Under the pieces are notes generated by a model, which was not told the origin of the DNA, made no database searches, and saw only the letters and a list, made by a program, of their open reading frames with translations. A stretch of DNA of 35,925 nt, taken from assembly GCA_020832085.1 (NCBI GenBank), contig JAFIFJ010000023.1, positions 1 to 35,925 on the forward strand, read 5' to 3'. Shown here piece by piece: positions 1-7,020 of this stretch. The translations under genes and the position numbers were made by a program. Source of the DNA: Gammaproteobacteria bacterium. Its GTDB lineage: Bacteria > Pseudomonadota > Gammaproteobacteria > Pseudomonadales > Azotimanducaceae. Numbering within the stretch: position 1 is the first letter of the stretch; every line of letters begins with the position of its first letter.

Positions 1-256
1 CGGCTGCGGACGCGGATCTACCGGTAAATCCATCCGGTCCGCCGGTGCGGTTGCGCTCGGCCCGGGTGCTGTTGCGCGCCATCCCTGGCGCGCGACCCGA
101 TTCGCTCCCGGCGAATCGGTCGACGTACTGTCGAGTACGCCTGCGCGCCCGGCCTGTCGCGCGCCTTGTCTTTCCCGGCATCTCCACGCCCTCGCTTCGC
201 GCATCGGTGAGATATGCGGGCTAGGCATCAGACGCACCTTTTCATGGCTGTTCGCG
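1..256. other. Hairpin-rich intergenic stretch at window edge
   Basis: No supported gene. Reading from base 1, eight codons (RLRTRIYR) end in a TAA at 25-27, which could be the tail of a plus-strand gene cut by the window edge; this is too short to call. Downstream there is a chain of stem-loops: an 8-bp stem at 74-81/86-93, a 9-bp stem ccgattcgc/gcgaatcgg at 97-105/111-119, and a 5-bp stem cgtac/gtacg at 124-128/135-139. The stretch lies downstream of the minus-strand fbpA, so some hairpins may end its transcript, but no T-run follows them. Confidence 0.5.
69..93 (+). repeat. 25-nt hairpin repeat, copy 1
   Basis: This 25-base stretch contains the inverted pair gcgcgcca/tggcgcgc. It matches the reverse complement of bases 35253-35277 at 24 of 25 positions when compared by hand; the only difference is in the loop region. 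Two near-identical copies in opposite orientation 35 kb apart, both between genes, indicate an interspersed repeat rather than chance. It is probably a REP-like element, but the family is not identified. Confidence 0.6.
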
Positions 257-1270
257 TCAGCGCCAGCCCACCCGGTCCGCGATGCGTACCGCCTCGGGGT
301 TGTGAACACCGAGCTCCGCCACGTTGAGGTCGTCGAGGACCAGCTCGCCCCAGGCCACCAGCATGGGATCGAGTTCGATTCCCGCCACCACCGGATACTC
401 GTGGCTGCCCCGTGCGAACAGGGTCTGGGCCTCGTCCGAGGCCAGGAACTCCAGAAAGCGCAGCGCGTTGTCACGATTCGGAGCATGGCGCGCCATGCCC
501 GCCCCACCCACATTCACGTGCACGCCCCGGTCGTCCTGGTTGGGGAATATGATGCCCACCCGCTCCGCCGCCGCCCGCCGCTCCGGCTCCTCGGACAGGG
601 CGAGGCGAACGTAGTAATAGTGGTTGGCCACGGCCAGCTCGCATTCACCGCTGGCGACGCCGAGGATCTGATCCGTGTCACCGCCCTGGGGCGTACGTGC
701 CAGATTCGCCACCAGACCGGTGGCCCAGGCCGTGGCGGCATCGGCTCCGTCCCTGCTGACGAAGGATGCCAGCAGGGACTGGTTGTAGATGTTGTTGGAG
801 GAGCGCACGCAGACGCTGCCTTGGAGATCGGCGCTGGCCAGATCCTCGTAGCGCGAGACCTGCGCGGGATCCACCTGGGCGGGATCATAGAAAATCACCC
901 GCAGCCGCTGGCTGAAGCCGTACCAGAGCCCCTCGGGATGGCGCAGATGGGCGGGAATGCGGGCCTCGAGCACCTCGCTGATCGCCGGCTGCAGGACGTT
1001 GGCCTGCTCCGCCCGCCAGAGCCGGCCCGCATCCACGGTGATCAGGATGTCTGCCGGACTGGCGATGCCTTCCCGGGACATGCGCTCGATCAGCTCGTCG
1101 GATCCACCCTGGAGGACGCGCACCTCGATGCCGGTGCGGGCGGTGAAGGCATCAAAGAGCTGATCGTCGGAATCGTAGTGCCGCGCCGAATAGATGAAGA
1201 GCTGGTCGCTGGCCGGTTGGCTGCAGCCCACGAGCCACAGCAGAGCCAGGAGCGGAATCAAAGGTCGCAT
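257..1270 (-). CDS. fbpA: Ferric-iron ABC transporter substrate-binding lipoprotein (FbpA/AfuA-like)
   Basis: This is the periplasmic Fe3+-binding component of an FbpABC-type importer, 337 aa from the ATG at 1270; an in-frame ATG at 1285 is an alternative. The N-terminus is a lipoprotein signal with lipobox LVGC, so the protein is probably tethered to the membrane facing the periplasm. After it comes the family start FIYSARHYDSDDQLFDAF, typical of class-1 ferric-binding proteins. A tyrosine run (NHYYYVRL) in the C-terminal half matches the position of the paired iron-binding tyrosines in FbpA proteins. The gene is divergent from fbpC, and a Fur-box-like site lies just upstream at 1294-1312, so iron repression is likely. 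Related thiamine or putrescine binders share the fold, but the tyrosines, the Fur sites and the adjacent fbpB/fbpC argue for iron. Confidence 0.88.
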   Translation of the reverse strand: MRPLIPLLALLWLVGCSQPASDQLFIYSARHYDSDDQLFDAFTARTGIEVRVLQGGSDELIERMSREGIASPADILITVDAGRLWRAEQANVLQPAISEVLEARIPAHLRHPEGLWYGFSQRLRVIFYDPAQVDPAQVSRYEDLASADLQGSVCVRSSNNIYNQSLLASFVSRDGADAATAWATGLVANLARTPQGGDTDQILGVASGECELAVANHYYYVRLALSEEPERRAAAERVGIIFPNQDDRGVHVNVGGAGMARHAPNRDNALRFLEFLASDEAQTLFARGSHEYPVVAGIELDPMLVAWGELVLDDLNVAELGVHNPEAVRIADRVGWR

Positions 1271-1293
1271 GAGGTACACAGCCATCCGTAAAT

Positions 1294-1312
1294 GAAAATA
1301 CGAATCATTATT
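1294..1312 (-). promoter_or_regulatory. Putative Fur box upstream of fbpA
   Basis: The 19 bases on the plus strand match the Fur consensus GATAATGATAATCATTATC at 14 of 19 positions by hand count. The site ends 24 bp from the fbpA ATG, a position where a bound repressor would block transcription. Two further Fur-like sites precede fbpC and fbpB. Confidence 0.72.
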
Positions 1313-1391
1313 ATCTTTGACGAAGCGCCGGAATTCAAGGAATACAGGCTCTCTCAGTCGCTGCGTGTCGAAAATCAGGCGACGAGTTCCT

Positions 1392-1519
1392 GTGGGAGTT
1401 GACGCAGCGCAGCGCAGCCTGTGAGGCCCAGACGACGATACCGCCGTCAGCCGGTCCTGCTCGGGCTCAGGACCGGACGTCACGCCCTCAGGCAGCCGCG
1501 CCGCCGAGCGCACTCCCAC
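1392..1519. repeat. 128-bp inverted-repeat element with GTGGGAG/CTCCCAC ends
   Basis: The element starts with gtgggag (1392-1398) and ends with the inverted ctcccac (1513-1519). Inside is a perfect 9-bp stem, ccggtcctg/caggaccgg, at 1451-1459/1468-1476, and a run of gcagc units. The 16-mer acgcagcgcagcgcag at 1402-1417 recurs at 27119-27134, again just after GTGGGA. The edges match the GTGGGAG...CTCCCAC edges of REP/BIME repeats in Pseudomonas and relatives. It fills the spacer between the fbpA and fbpC Fur boxes. It has no coding content and no visible target-site duplication. Confidence 0.6.
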
Positions 1520-1553
1520 GGCAGGGCGACGCGACTCGCGGCGCGCCCAGTTT

Positions 1554-1572
1554 ACAAATGATTCTCGTTTGC
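1554..1572 (+). promoter_or_regulatory. Putative Fur box upstream of fbpC
   Basis: The sequence ACAAATGATTCTCGTTTGC matches the 19-bp Fur consensus at 11 of 19 positions by hand count and contains the core AATGATTCTCGTTT common in Pseudomonas-type Fur sites. It lies 37 bp before the fbpC ATG. It is weaker than the fbpA and fbpB sites, but its position supports it. Confidence 0.62.
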
Positions 1573-1609
1573 ATACCGTGCAGCACGGATTCCAGGATTG
1601 CTGACAGCC

Positions 1610-2719
1610 ATGGCCACGATCTCCCAGACCCTGCTGACCCCGGCGGCGCACACCGACACCGGGCCCGTCCTCTCCCTGTCGAACATCACCCATGACTTCG
1701 GGGACGTGCGCGCCGTGGACGACGTCAGCCTCGACGTCATGCCCGGCGAAGTGGTCTGTCTGCTGGGACCTTCGGGCTGCGGCAAGAGCACCCTGCTGCG
1801 ACTGGCTGCGGGACTCGAAACCCTGCAGGCCGGCGCGATCCGGCTGCAGGGCCGCACGGTGGCCCTGCCAAAGAGTCGCCAATTGCCACCGGAGCAGCGC
1901 AATCTCGGGCTGATGTTCCAGGACTCTGCCCTGTTTCCGCATCTCAAGGTCATCGACAACGTCACCTTCGGGCTCGACGGCGTTCCGCCATCGGTCCGCC
2001 GTCAGCGGGGACTGGAGATCCTCGAGAAACTCGGGCTCGAGAGCTACGCGGACAGCTATCCGCACCTGATTTCAGGCGGTCAGCAACAGCGCGTCGCCTT
2101 GGCCCGGGCGCTGGCGCCCAAGCCTGCCCTGATGCTGCTCGACGAACCCTTCTCCGCCCTCGATGCGCGCCTGCGCGAACTGACCCGGGACGACACCCTG
2201 CACGTGCTGAAGAACAGCGGCGCCGGCACGCTGATGGTGACCCATGATCCGGAAGAAGCCATGTTCATGGCCGACCGCATCGCCCTCATGCGCGACGGTC
2301 GCATCATTCAGCTCGGGACGCCCTACGACCTCTACTGCCATCCGGCCGAGCCTTTCGTGGTGCGCTTCTTCGGCGAGGTGAACGAGGTCCAGGCGGTGGT
2401 GGAGAATGGCGAGGTGCACTGCGCCTTCGGCACGGTCCCCGCACCGCAGTTCTGCGAGGGCACCCGCGTCCGCATGCTGATCCGGCCGGAAGCGGTGAGC
2501 GTGCGGCTGGTCAGCGAAACCCGCAATCACTATCGCTCCCACGTGGTGGTCTCGCGGCTGCTTGGCCGGACCAGCCTGCTGCACCTGTGCGTGCATACGG
2601 AGGACGGCGGCGAATTTCACGGTCACTCGCGCATGCCGGGCGTGTTCCTGCCGGCACCGGACCAGCCGGTGGCCATGGAACTCGACCCCAGCCAGGTCTT
2701 CCTCTTCCCCATCCCCTGA
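1610..2719 (+). CDS. fbpC: Ferric-iron ABC transporter ATP-binding protein (FbpC/AfuC-like)
   Basis: This is the cytoplasmic ATPase that powers iron import with FbpA and FbpB, 369 aa. Visible motifs are Walker A GPSGCGKST at about residues 53-61, a Q-loop in MFQDS near 103-106, signature ISGGQQQR at 154-161, Walker B LMLLDEP at 174-180, and the H-loop histidine MVTHD near 212. The C-terminal 130 residues form a TOBE-type regulatory domain, as in FbpC and PotA. I start it at the ATG at 1610. A TTG at 1598 is also in frame but directly abuts the AGGA (1594-1597), which is better placed for the ATG. The stop lies only 3 bp from the convergent fbpB stop. The Fur-like site at 1554-1572 suggests iron control. 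Confidence 0.88.
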   Translation: MATISQTLLTPAAHTDTGPVLSLSNITHDFGDVRAVDDVSLDVMPGEVVCLLGPSGCGKSTLLRLAAGLETLQAGAIRLQGRTVALPKSRQLPPEQRNLGLMFQDSALFPHLKVIDNVTFGLDGVPPSVRRQRGLEILEKLGLESYADSYPHLISGGQQQRVALARALAPKPALMLLDEPFSALDARLRELTRDDTLHVLKNSGAGTLMVTHDPEEAMFMADRIALMRDGRIIQLGTPYDLYCHPAEPFVVRFFGEVNEVQAVVENGEVHCAFGTVPAPQFCEGTRVRMLIRPEAVSVRLVSETRNHYRSHVVVSRLLGRTSLLHLCVHTEDGGEFHGHSRMPGVFLPAPDQPVAMELDPSQVFLFPIP

Positions 2720-2722
2720 CAG

Positions 2723-4408
2723 TCAGTGGCTCCCCGGCCGTGACCGGCTCATGGCCAGACTCAGGAGGATCACGGGGATGATGCCTACCGCGACGATGGT
2801 CAGCGCCGACGTGGACGCCTGAGCGAGGCGCTCGTCGGAGGCCAGTTCATAAGCCCGCACGGCCAGGGTGTCGAAATCGAAGGGCCGCAGGATGATGGTG
2901 GCCGGCAATTCCTTCATGACATCCACGAAGACCAGGATGGCCGCGGCCAGCAGGCTGCCGCGCATGATCGGCATGTGCACCCGCCGCAGCGTTTCACCCG
3001 CTCCCTTGCCCAGGGTCCGCGACACCGCGTCCATGCTCGGCGTGATCTTGCCCAGGCTCGCTTCCACCGTATTGAAGGACACCGCCAGAAAGCGCACCAC
3101 GTAGGCATAGACCAGCGCCACCATGGTGCCGGTGAACACCAGCCCCGGCAGGATGCCGAACTGTCCGCTCATGAACACATTGAGCCGGGTATCCAGCCAG
3201 CCCAGGGGAATCAGCACGCCCACGGCGATGACGGATCCGGGAATCGCGTAACCCACCGCGGCCACCCGCGCCGCCCAGGTGGACACCGCATTGCGCTGCA
3301 GCCGCACGGCGTAGGACAGCAGCACCGCCAGGGCCACGGCTAGGATGGCCGCCACCAGGGCCAGGGTGAGGCTGTTGCCGGCATAGGTGAGGAAGCGACT
3401 GCCGAAATGGGGGTCGCCCTCCCGCAGGTGCATGGCCAGCAGCAATCCGGCCGGCAGCAGGAATCCCAACAGCACCGGTGTGGCGCAGGCCAGGAAGGCC
3501 AGTGCGGCACGGCCCGGTCCCAGCCGATACTGGGGCAGTTCGCGGTAGCGGCTCGAAGTGTGGAAGTACTGGGCCTGCCGCCGGGACCAGCGTTCCAGGG
3601 CCAGCAGGATGAACACGAAGATCAGCAGGAAGGCCGCCAGTTGGGCCGCTGCCGCCTGTTCGCCAAGACCGAACCAGGTCCGATAGATGCCCGTGGTGAA
3701 GGTATCGACGCCGAAGAACTGCACGGCGCCGAAGTCGTTCAGCGTTTCCATCAAGGCCAGCGCCACACCGGCGACGATGGCCGGCCGGGCCAGAGGCACC
3801 GCCACCGTCAGGAACAGCCGCAGCGGACCACGGCCCAGGGTACGGCCCACTTCCAGGGCACACACCGACTGCTCGATGAAGGCTGCCCGGGACAGCAGAT
3901 AGACATAGGGGTAGAGCACCAGGGACATGAGCACGATGGCCCCACCGATGGAGCGGATCTCGGGAAACCAGTAGTCGTGCCGCCCCCAATCGAAGAAGGC
4001 CCTGAGCCCGCTTTGCACCGGCCCGGCAAACTGCAGCAAATCGGTGTAGGCATAGGCGATGACATAGGTGGGCACCGCCAGCGGCAGCAGCAGCGCCCAC
4101 TGCAGCACGCCGCGGCCGGGAAAACGGCACATGACCACCAGCCAAGCCGTTCCCACACCGATCAGGGTGACGCCGATGCCCACCCCGAGCACCAGTCCCA
4201 GGCTGTTCCACAGGTAGCGCTGCAGAACCGTCGCCCAGAGGTGGGCCCAGACCTCCCCCGCGGGCATCAGCACGTGCAGCAGCACGACGGCAATGGGCAG
4301 GGCAATGAACGCCGCAATGGCCACCGTCAGCAGCGTCCAGCCATGGCGGCCCTGCCACTTCGAGGCCACCGGCACGTCGGCGCCGAGTACGGGAGCTTCA
4401 GAGTTCAC
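2723..4408 (-). CDS. fbpB: Ferric-iron ABC transporter permease (FbpB/SfuB-like)
   Basis: This is a two-domain inner-membrane permease, about 561 aa with about 12 predicted membrane segments, each half forming one transport domain. Both EAA coupling loops that contact the ATPase are visible: ALEVGRTLGRGPLRLFLTV in the first half and VSRTLGKGAGETLRRVH in the second. Fused duplicated permeases of this length are characteristic of the Fe3+ FbpB/SfuB family. The start is uncertain. I chose the GTG at 4408, which puts the first membrane helix about 25 residues in. A GTG at 4444 adds 12 residues, and neither has a clear ribosome-binding site. The gene is convergent with fbpC and has its own Fur-like box at 4479-4497. 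Confidence 0.87.
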   Translation of the reverse strand: MNSEAPVLGADVPVASKWQGRHGWTLLTVAIAAFIALPIAVVLLHVLMPAGEVWAHLWATVLQRYLWNSLGLVLGVGIGVTLIGVGTAWLVVMCRFPGRGVLQWALLLPLAVPTYVIAYAYTDLLQFAGPVQSGLRAFFDWGRHDYWFPEIRSIGGAIVLMSLVLYPYVYLLSRAAFIEQSVCALEVGRTLGRGPLRLFLTVAVPLARPAIVAGVALALMETLNDFGAVQFFGVDTFTTGIYRTWFGLGEQAAAAQLAAFLLIFVFILLALERWSRRQAQYFHTSSRYRELPQYRLGPGRAALAFLACATPVLLGFLLPAGLLLAMHLREGDPHFGSRFLTYAGNSLTLALVAAILAVALAVLLSYAVRLQRNAVSTWAARVAAVGYAIPGSVIAVGVLIPLGWLDTRLNVFMSGQFGILPGLVFTGTMVALVYAYVVRFLAVSFNTVEASLGKITPSMDAVSRTLGKGAGETLRRVHMPIMRGSLLAAAILVFVDVMKELPATIILRPFDFDTLAVRAYELASDERLAQASTSALTIVAVGIIPVILLSLAMSRSRPGSH

Positions 4409-4478
4409 GGCAGATAGGCAGCACGGATGCGCGCCCGCTGGCACCGCTTTGCAGCGCCGGACGGCATAGGGAGTTCAT

Positions 4479-4497
4479 GAAAACAATAATCATTCCT
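4479..4497 (-). promoter_or_regulatory. Putative Fur box upstream of fbpB
   Basis: The plus-strand bases GAAAACAATAATCATTCCT match the 19-bp Fur consensus at 13 of 19 positions by hand count. The site is about 70 bp upstream of the chosen fbpB start and 120 bp from the divergent DUF4139 gene, so it could influence either, with fbpB the more natural target. Confidence 0.68.
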
Positions 4498-4617
4498 GTT
4501 CACGGCGCGACTTTAGCATGCCCGCGGCGCCGCCCGCGATCATTGAACTAATTCCACCGGCCGCGATCAGTTGTGCATGGGCCGCCCCCTTCGGCCCTGC
4601 CTCGAGGAGATCGCCCC

Positions 4618-6198
4618 ATGGGACAACCAACCCTGCGCAACGGTTTGCTGCTGTCCATCCTGATGACCCTGCTGCCGCTGTCCATGGCGAACACCGGGAG
4701 GGTGGAGCGGGTCACGGTGTACCCCGACCGGGCCGTCGTGCTGCGGGCCATCGAAGTGCCGGTGACTTCCGGAACCCACCGGCTGCTGGTCCCGGGCCTG
4801 CCGGCAAGGCTCGACCGCGACAGTCTGCGGATCACCGCTCAGGGTGTGGACGGGCTTCAGCTCGGCGCCATCGAGTTCCGCAGCGTGCGCGGCTCCGAGC
4901 GGGTGCACCCGGAAGCGCGCTCCCTTGAAGAGCGGATTCGAGACGAGCGTGCACGTCAGCAGCGTGCCGCCGATCGGGTGGAGGCCGCCGTGCTGCAGTA
5001 CGCCTTCCTGAGAAGCATGGCTGAACAGCCGGGCAAGGAAGGCATTCCGGCAGAGGCCTGGCCCCAGGCCCTGCGCAGCCTCGGCACTTCGGCCAGGGAA
5101 GTGCTCGAAACCCAGCGCGAGGCCGAACGGGAGCGGGACGAGATCGGCGTCGTGATCAGCACCCTGGAGCGCCAGCTCGCCGATCTCGGCAGCGCCCAGC
5201 GTGATCACACCGAACTCGTCGTCGACTACCAGAGCCGGCAGGCGGGCAGCGTCGAACTCAAGGTGGAATACAGCGTCGGCGCGGTGCGCTGGCAGCCCCT
5301 CTACGAGTGGCGCCTGGACACCGAAGGCAATCGCCTCGCCATCCTTCAGCGCGCCGCCGTGCAGCAGGACACCGGTGAAGACTGGTCGGACACGGAACTG
5401 CATTTCGCCCTCGGACGGCCGCAACAGGGAGGACGCCTGCCGGGCCTGAGCCCCTGGTACGTGGGTGCTGCCGAAGCGAAGCTCGACATGGTGATGGAAC
5501 GGGCAGTCGCCGCTCCGCAGATGCTGCGTGGGGACGATGCCGGCAGCGTCCCGGCAGAACTGGCCGGTACCGCATTTGCCACCAGCTACCGGATCAGCGG
5601 CCGGGCGTCCCTGCCCGGAGACAACAGCCGGCATCTGTTCGAGCTGGCCCGCCACGACCTCCCGGCCAGCATCAGTGCAAGGGCGGTGCCCAAACGCAGT
5701 CAGGCAGCCTGGCTCTTTGCCAGCGCTCGCTTTGACGGTGCCGCGCCCCTGCCTCCGGGTCAGGTCAGCCTGTTCCAGGACGGCGCCATGGTCGGCCGCA
5801 CGGCCTTCGCAGGTCTCGCGCCCGGCGCCGAACTCGAAGCCAGCTTCGGTGTGGACGATCGCATCGAGGTCAGTTACATCCTCCAGCACGACCGCCGCGG
5901 CAGCGAGGGCCTGCTGCGCCGGCAGCAGCGCCAGGAACGCGCCTTCCTCATCGAAGTCCGCAACCGGCACACGCGCGCCATGCCGATCCTGATCATCGAC
6001 CAGATACCCAACAGCCGGGACGAGCGCATCCGTATCGAGCTCACCGGCGACAGCGATGCGCCGACCGTGCGCAATCTCAATGACCAGCCCGGCATTCTCG
6101 GCTGGCAGCACGACTACGCTCCCGGTCAGCAGCGCCGAATCCGCTTCGGCTATCAGGCCACCTATCCTGCGGAGATCGAACAGCTCAGCGGCTGGTAG
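4618..6198 (+). CDS. Secreted DUF4139/DUF4140 domain protein (MuiA-like)
   Basis: This 526-aa protein has an N-terminal signal peptide ending near LPLSMA (about residue 24). A DUF4140-type N-terminal domain follows, beginning VERVTVYPDRAVVLRAIEVP. A coiled-coil stretch of charged residues runs from about 95 to 195, then a DUF4139 beta-rich domain to the C-terminus. That domain opens with the family hallmarks LKVEYSVGAVRWQPLYEWRL and VQQDTGEDW. The family is widespread and sometimes named mucoidy inhibitor A; its biochemical role is unknown. The ATG follows a good gaggaga site at 4604-4610. The gene is divergent from fbpB. The domain calls are by recognition of these segments; the function remains open. 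Confidence 0.8.
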   Translation: MGQPTLRNGLLLSILMTLLPLSMANTGRVERVTVYPDRAVVLRAIEVPVTSGTHRLLVPGLPARLDRDSLRITAQGVDGLQLGAIEFRSVRGSERVHPEARSLEERIRDERARQQRAADRVEAAVLQYAFLRSMAEQPGKEGIPAEAWPQALRSLGTSAREVLETQREAERERDEIGVVISTLERQLADLGSAQRDHTELVVDYQSRQAGSVELKVEYSVGAVRWQPLYEWRLDTEGNRLAILQRAAVQQDTGEDWSDTELHFALGRPQQGGRLPGLSPWYVGAAEAKLDMVMERAVAAPQMLRGDDAGSVPAELAGTAFATSYRISGRASLPGDNSRHLFELARHDLPASISARAVPKRSQAAWLFASARFDGAAPLPPGQVSLFQDGAMVGRTAFAGLAPGAELEASFGVDDRIEVSYILQHDRRGSEGLLRRQQRQERAFLIEVRNRHTRAMPILIIDQIPNSRDERIRIELTGDSDAPTVRNLNDQPGILGWQHDYAPGQQRRIRFGYQATYPAEIEQLSGW

Positions 6199-6216
6199 CC
6201 AAGCCTGCAGGGCACC

Positions 6217-6246
6217 TTGGTCGTCGCCATGCTTTGCGGGTATGGT
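6217..6246 (+). promoter_or_regulatory. Possible sigma-70 promoter for the hydrolase gene
   Basis: A TTGGTC (6217-6222) and a TATGGT (6241-6246) are separated by 18 bp, 29 bp before the hydrolase ATG. The matches to TTGACA (3/6) and TATAAT (4/6) are modest, so this is only a candidate. Confidence 0.25.
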
Positions 6247-6275
6247 CTATCCACTTGGTGATGAGAGGGGTTGTC

Positions 6276-6998
6276 ATGCATTTCGTGCTCGTCCACGGCG
6301 CCTGGCACGGCGCCTGGTGCTGGGAGCATCTGGAAACCGAACTGCGGGCCCGTCACATCGGCGTATCCGTCATGGACCTTCCGGGCCACGGGGAAGACAG
6401 CACGCCCCGGGATCAGGTCGACATGGACGCCTATGTGGAACGGGTCAGTTTGTGGGTCCGCGAACTCGACCGGCCGGTGGAGTTGGTGGGCCACAGCATG
6501 GGTGGAGCCATCATCACCGCGGTTGCCGAAAGGATTCCCTCCTTTCTGAGCGGCCTTACCTACCTCTGCGCGTTCATTCCCCGCAGCGGCGAGAGCCTCG
6601 CCGACCTGGGTGGCGAAGACCGGGACAGCGGCCTCGCCGGCGCCATGCACAGCGGCCCCGAACCGAATACGGTGGTGGTCGAACCCGACACCGCCCGGGA
6701 CGTTTTCTACCACGACTGTCGCAGTGAAGACGTGCAAGCGGCCATCACCCGCCTCGTCCCGCAACCGGTGGCCCCTTTCGCCGCGCCCATCCATACCACC
6801 GAGGAAGGCTTCGGCAGCATCCCCCGGGCCTACATTCTCTGCCGCGATGACCGGGCCATCACCGCAGCCATGCAGCAACGCATGATCCAACGCCTGCCCT
6901 GTTCGCCGGTCATCGAACTCGCCACCGGCCATTCACCGTTCTACGCCAACCCGGTGGCGCTGGCCGATGCCCTGGAACAGATCGGCCAATCCCGTTGA
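6276..6998 (+). CDS. Alpha/beta-fold hydrolase (EstC / plant methylesterase-like)
   Basis: This is a 240-aa cytoplasmic alpha/beta hydrolase. The start FVLVHGAWHGAWCW gives the oxyanion-hole HG motif. The nucleophile elbow is GHSMGG with Ser74. The acid is probably Asp191 or Asp192 in ILCRDDRAI, and the catalytic histidine is His219 in ATGHSPFY. This order and size fit the EstC and plant methylesterase/hydroxynitrile-lyase type, which act on small esters; the substrate is unknown. The ATG at 6276 has a gagagggg ribosome site 6 bp upstream and is preferred over the ATG at 6261. There is no signal peptide. The carboxylesterase gene begins 22 bp downstream, so the two are probably co-transcribed. 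Confidence 0.83.
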   Translation: MHFVLVHGAWHGAWCWEHLETELRARHIGVSVMDLPGHGEDSTPRDQVDMDAYVERVSLWVRELDRPVELVGHSMGGAIITAVAERIPSFLSGLTYLCAFIPRSGESLADLGGEDRDSGLAGAMHSGPEPNTVVVEPDTARDVFYHDCRSEDVQAAITRLVPQPVAPFAAPIHTTEEGFGSIPRAYILCRDDRAITAAMQQRMIQRLPCSPVIELATGHSPFYANPVALADALEQIGQSR

Positions 6999-7020
6999 GC
7001 CAGCCAGCAGGACATCCGAC

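Noticed and set aside
3407..4417. Plus-strand 336-codon frame over fbpB
   Set aside because: Gln/His/Gly-rich antisense composition without motifs; the minus strand is a clear two-domain permease.
4567..6111. Long minus-strand open frame opposite the DUF4139 gene
   Set aside because: High GC makes long antisense frames common; no family motif, and the plus-strand frame has a signal peptide, ribosome site and conserved segments.
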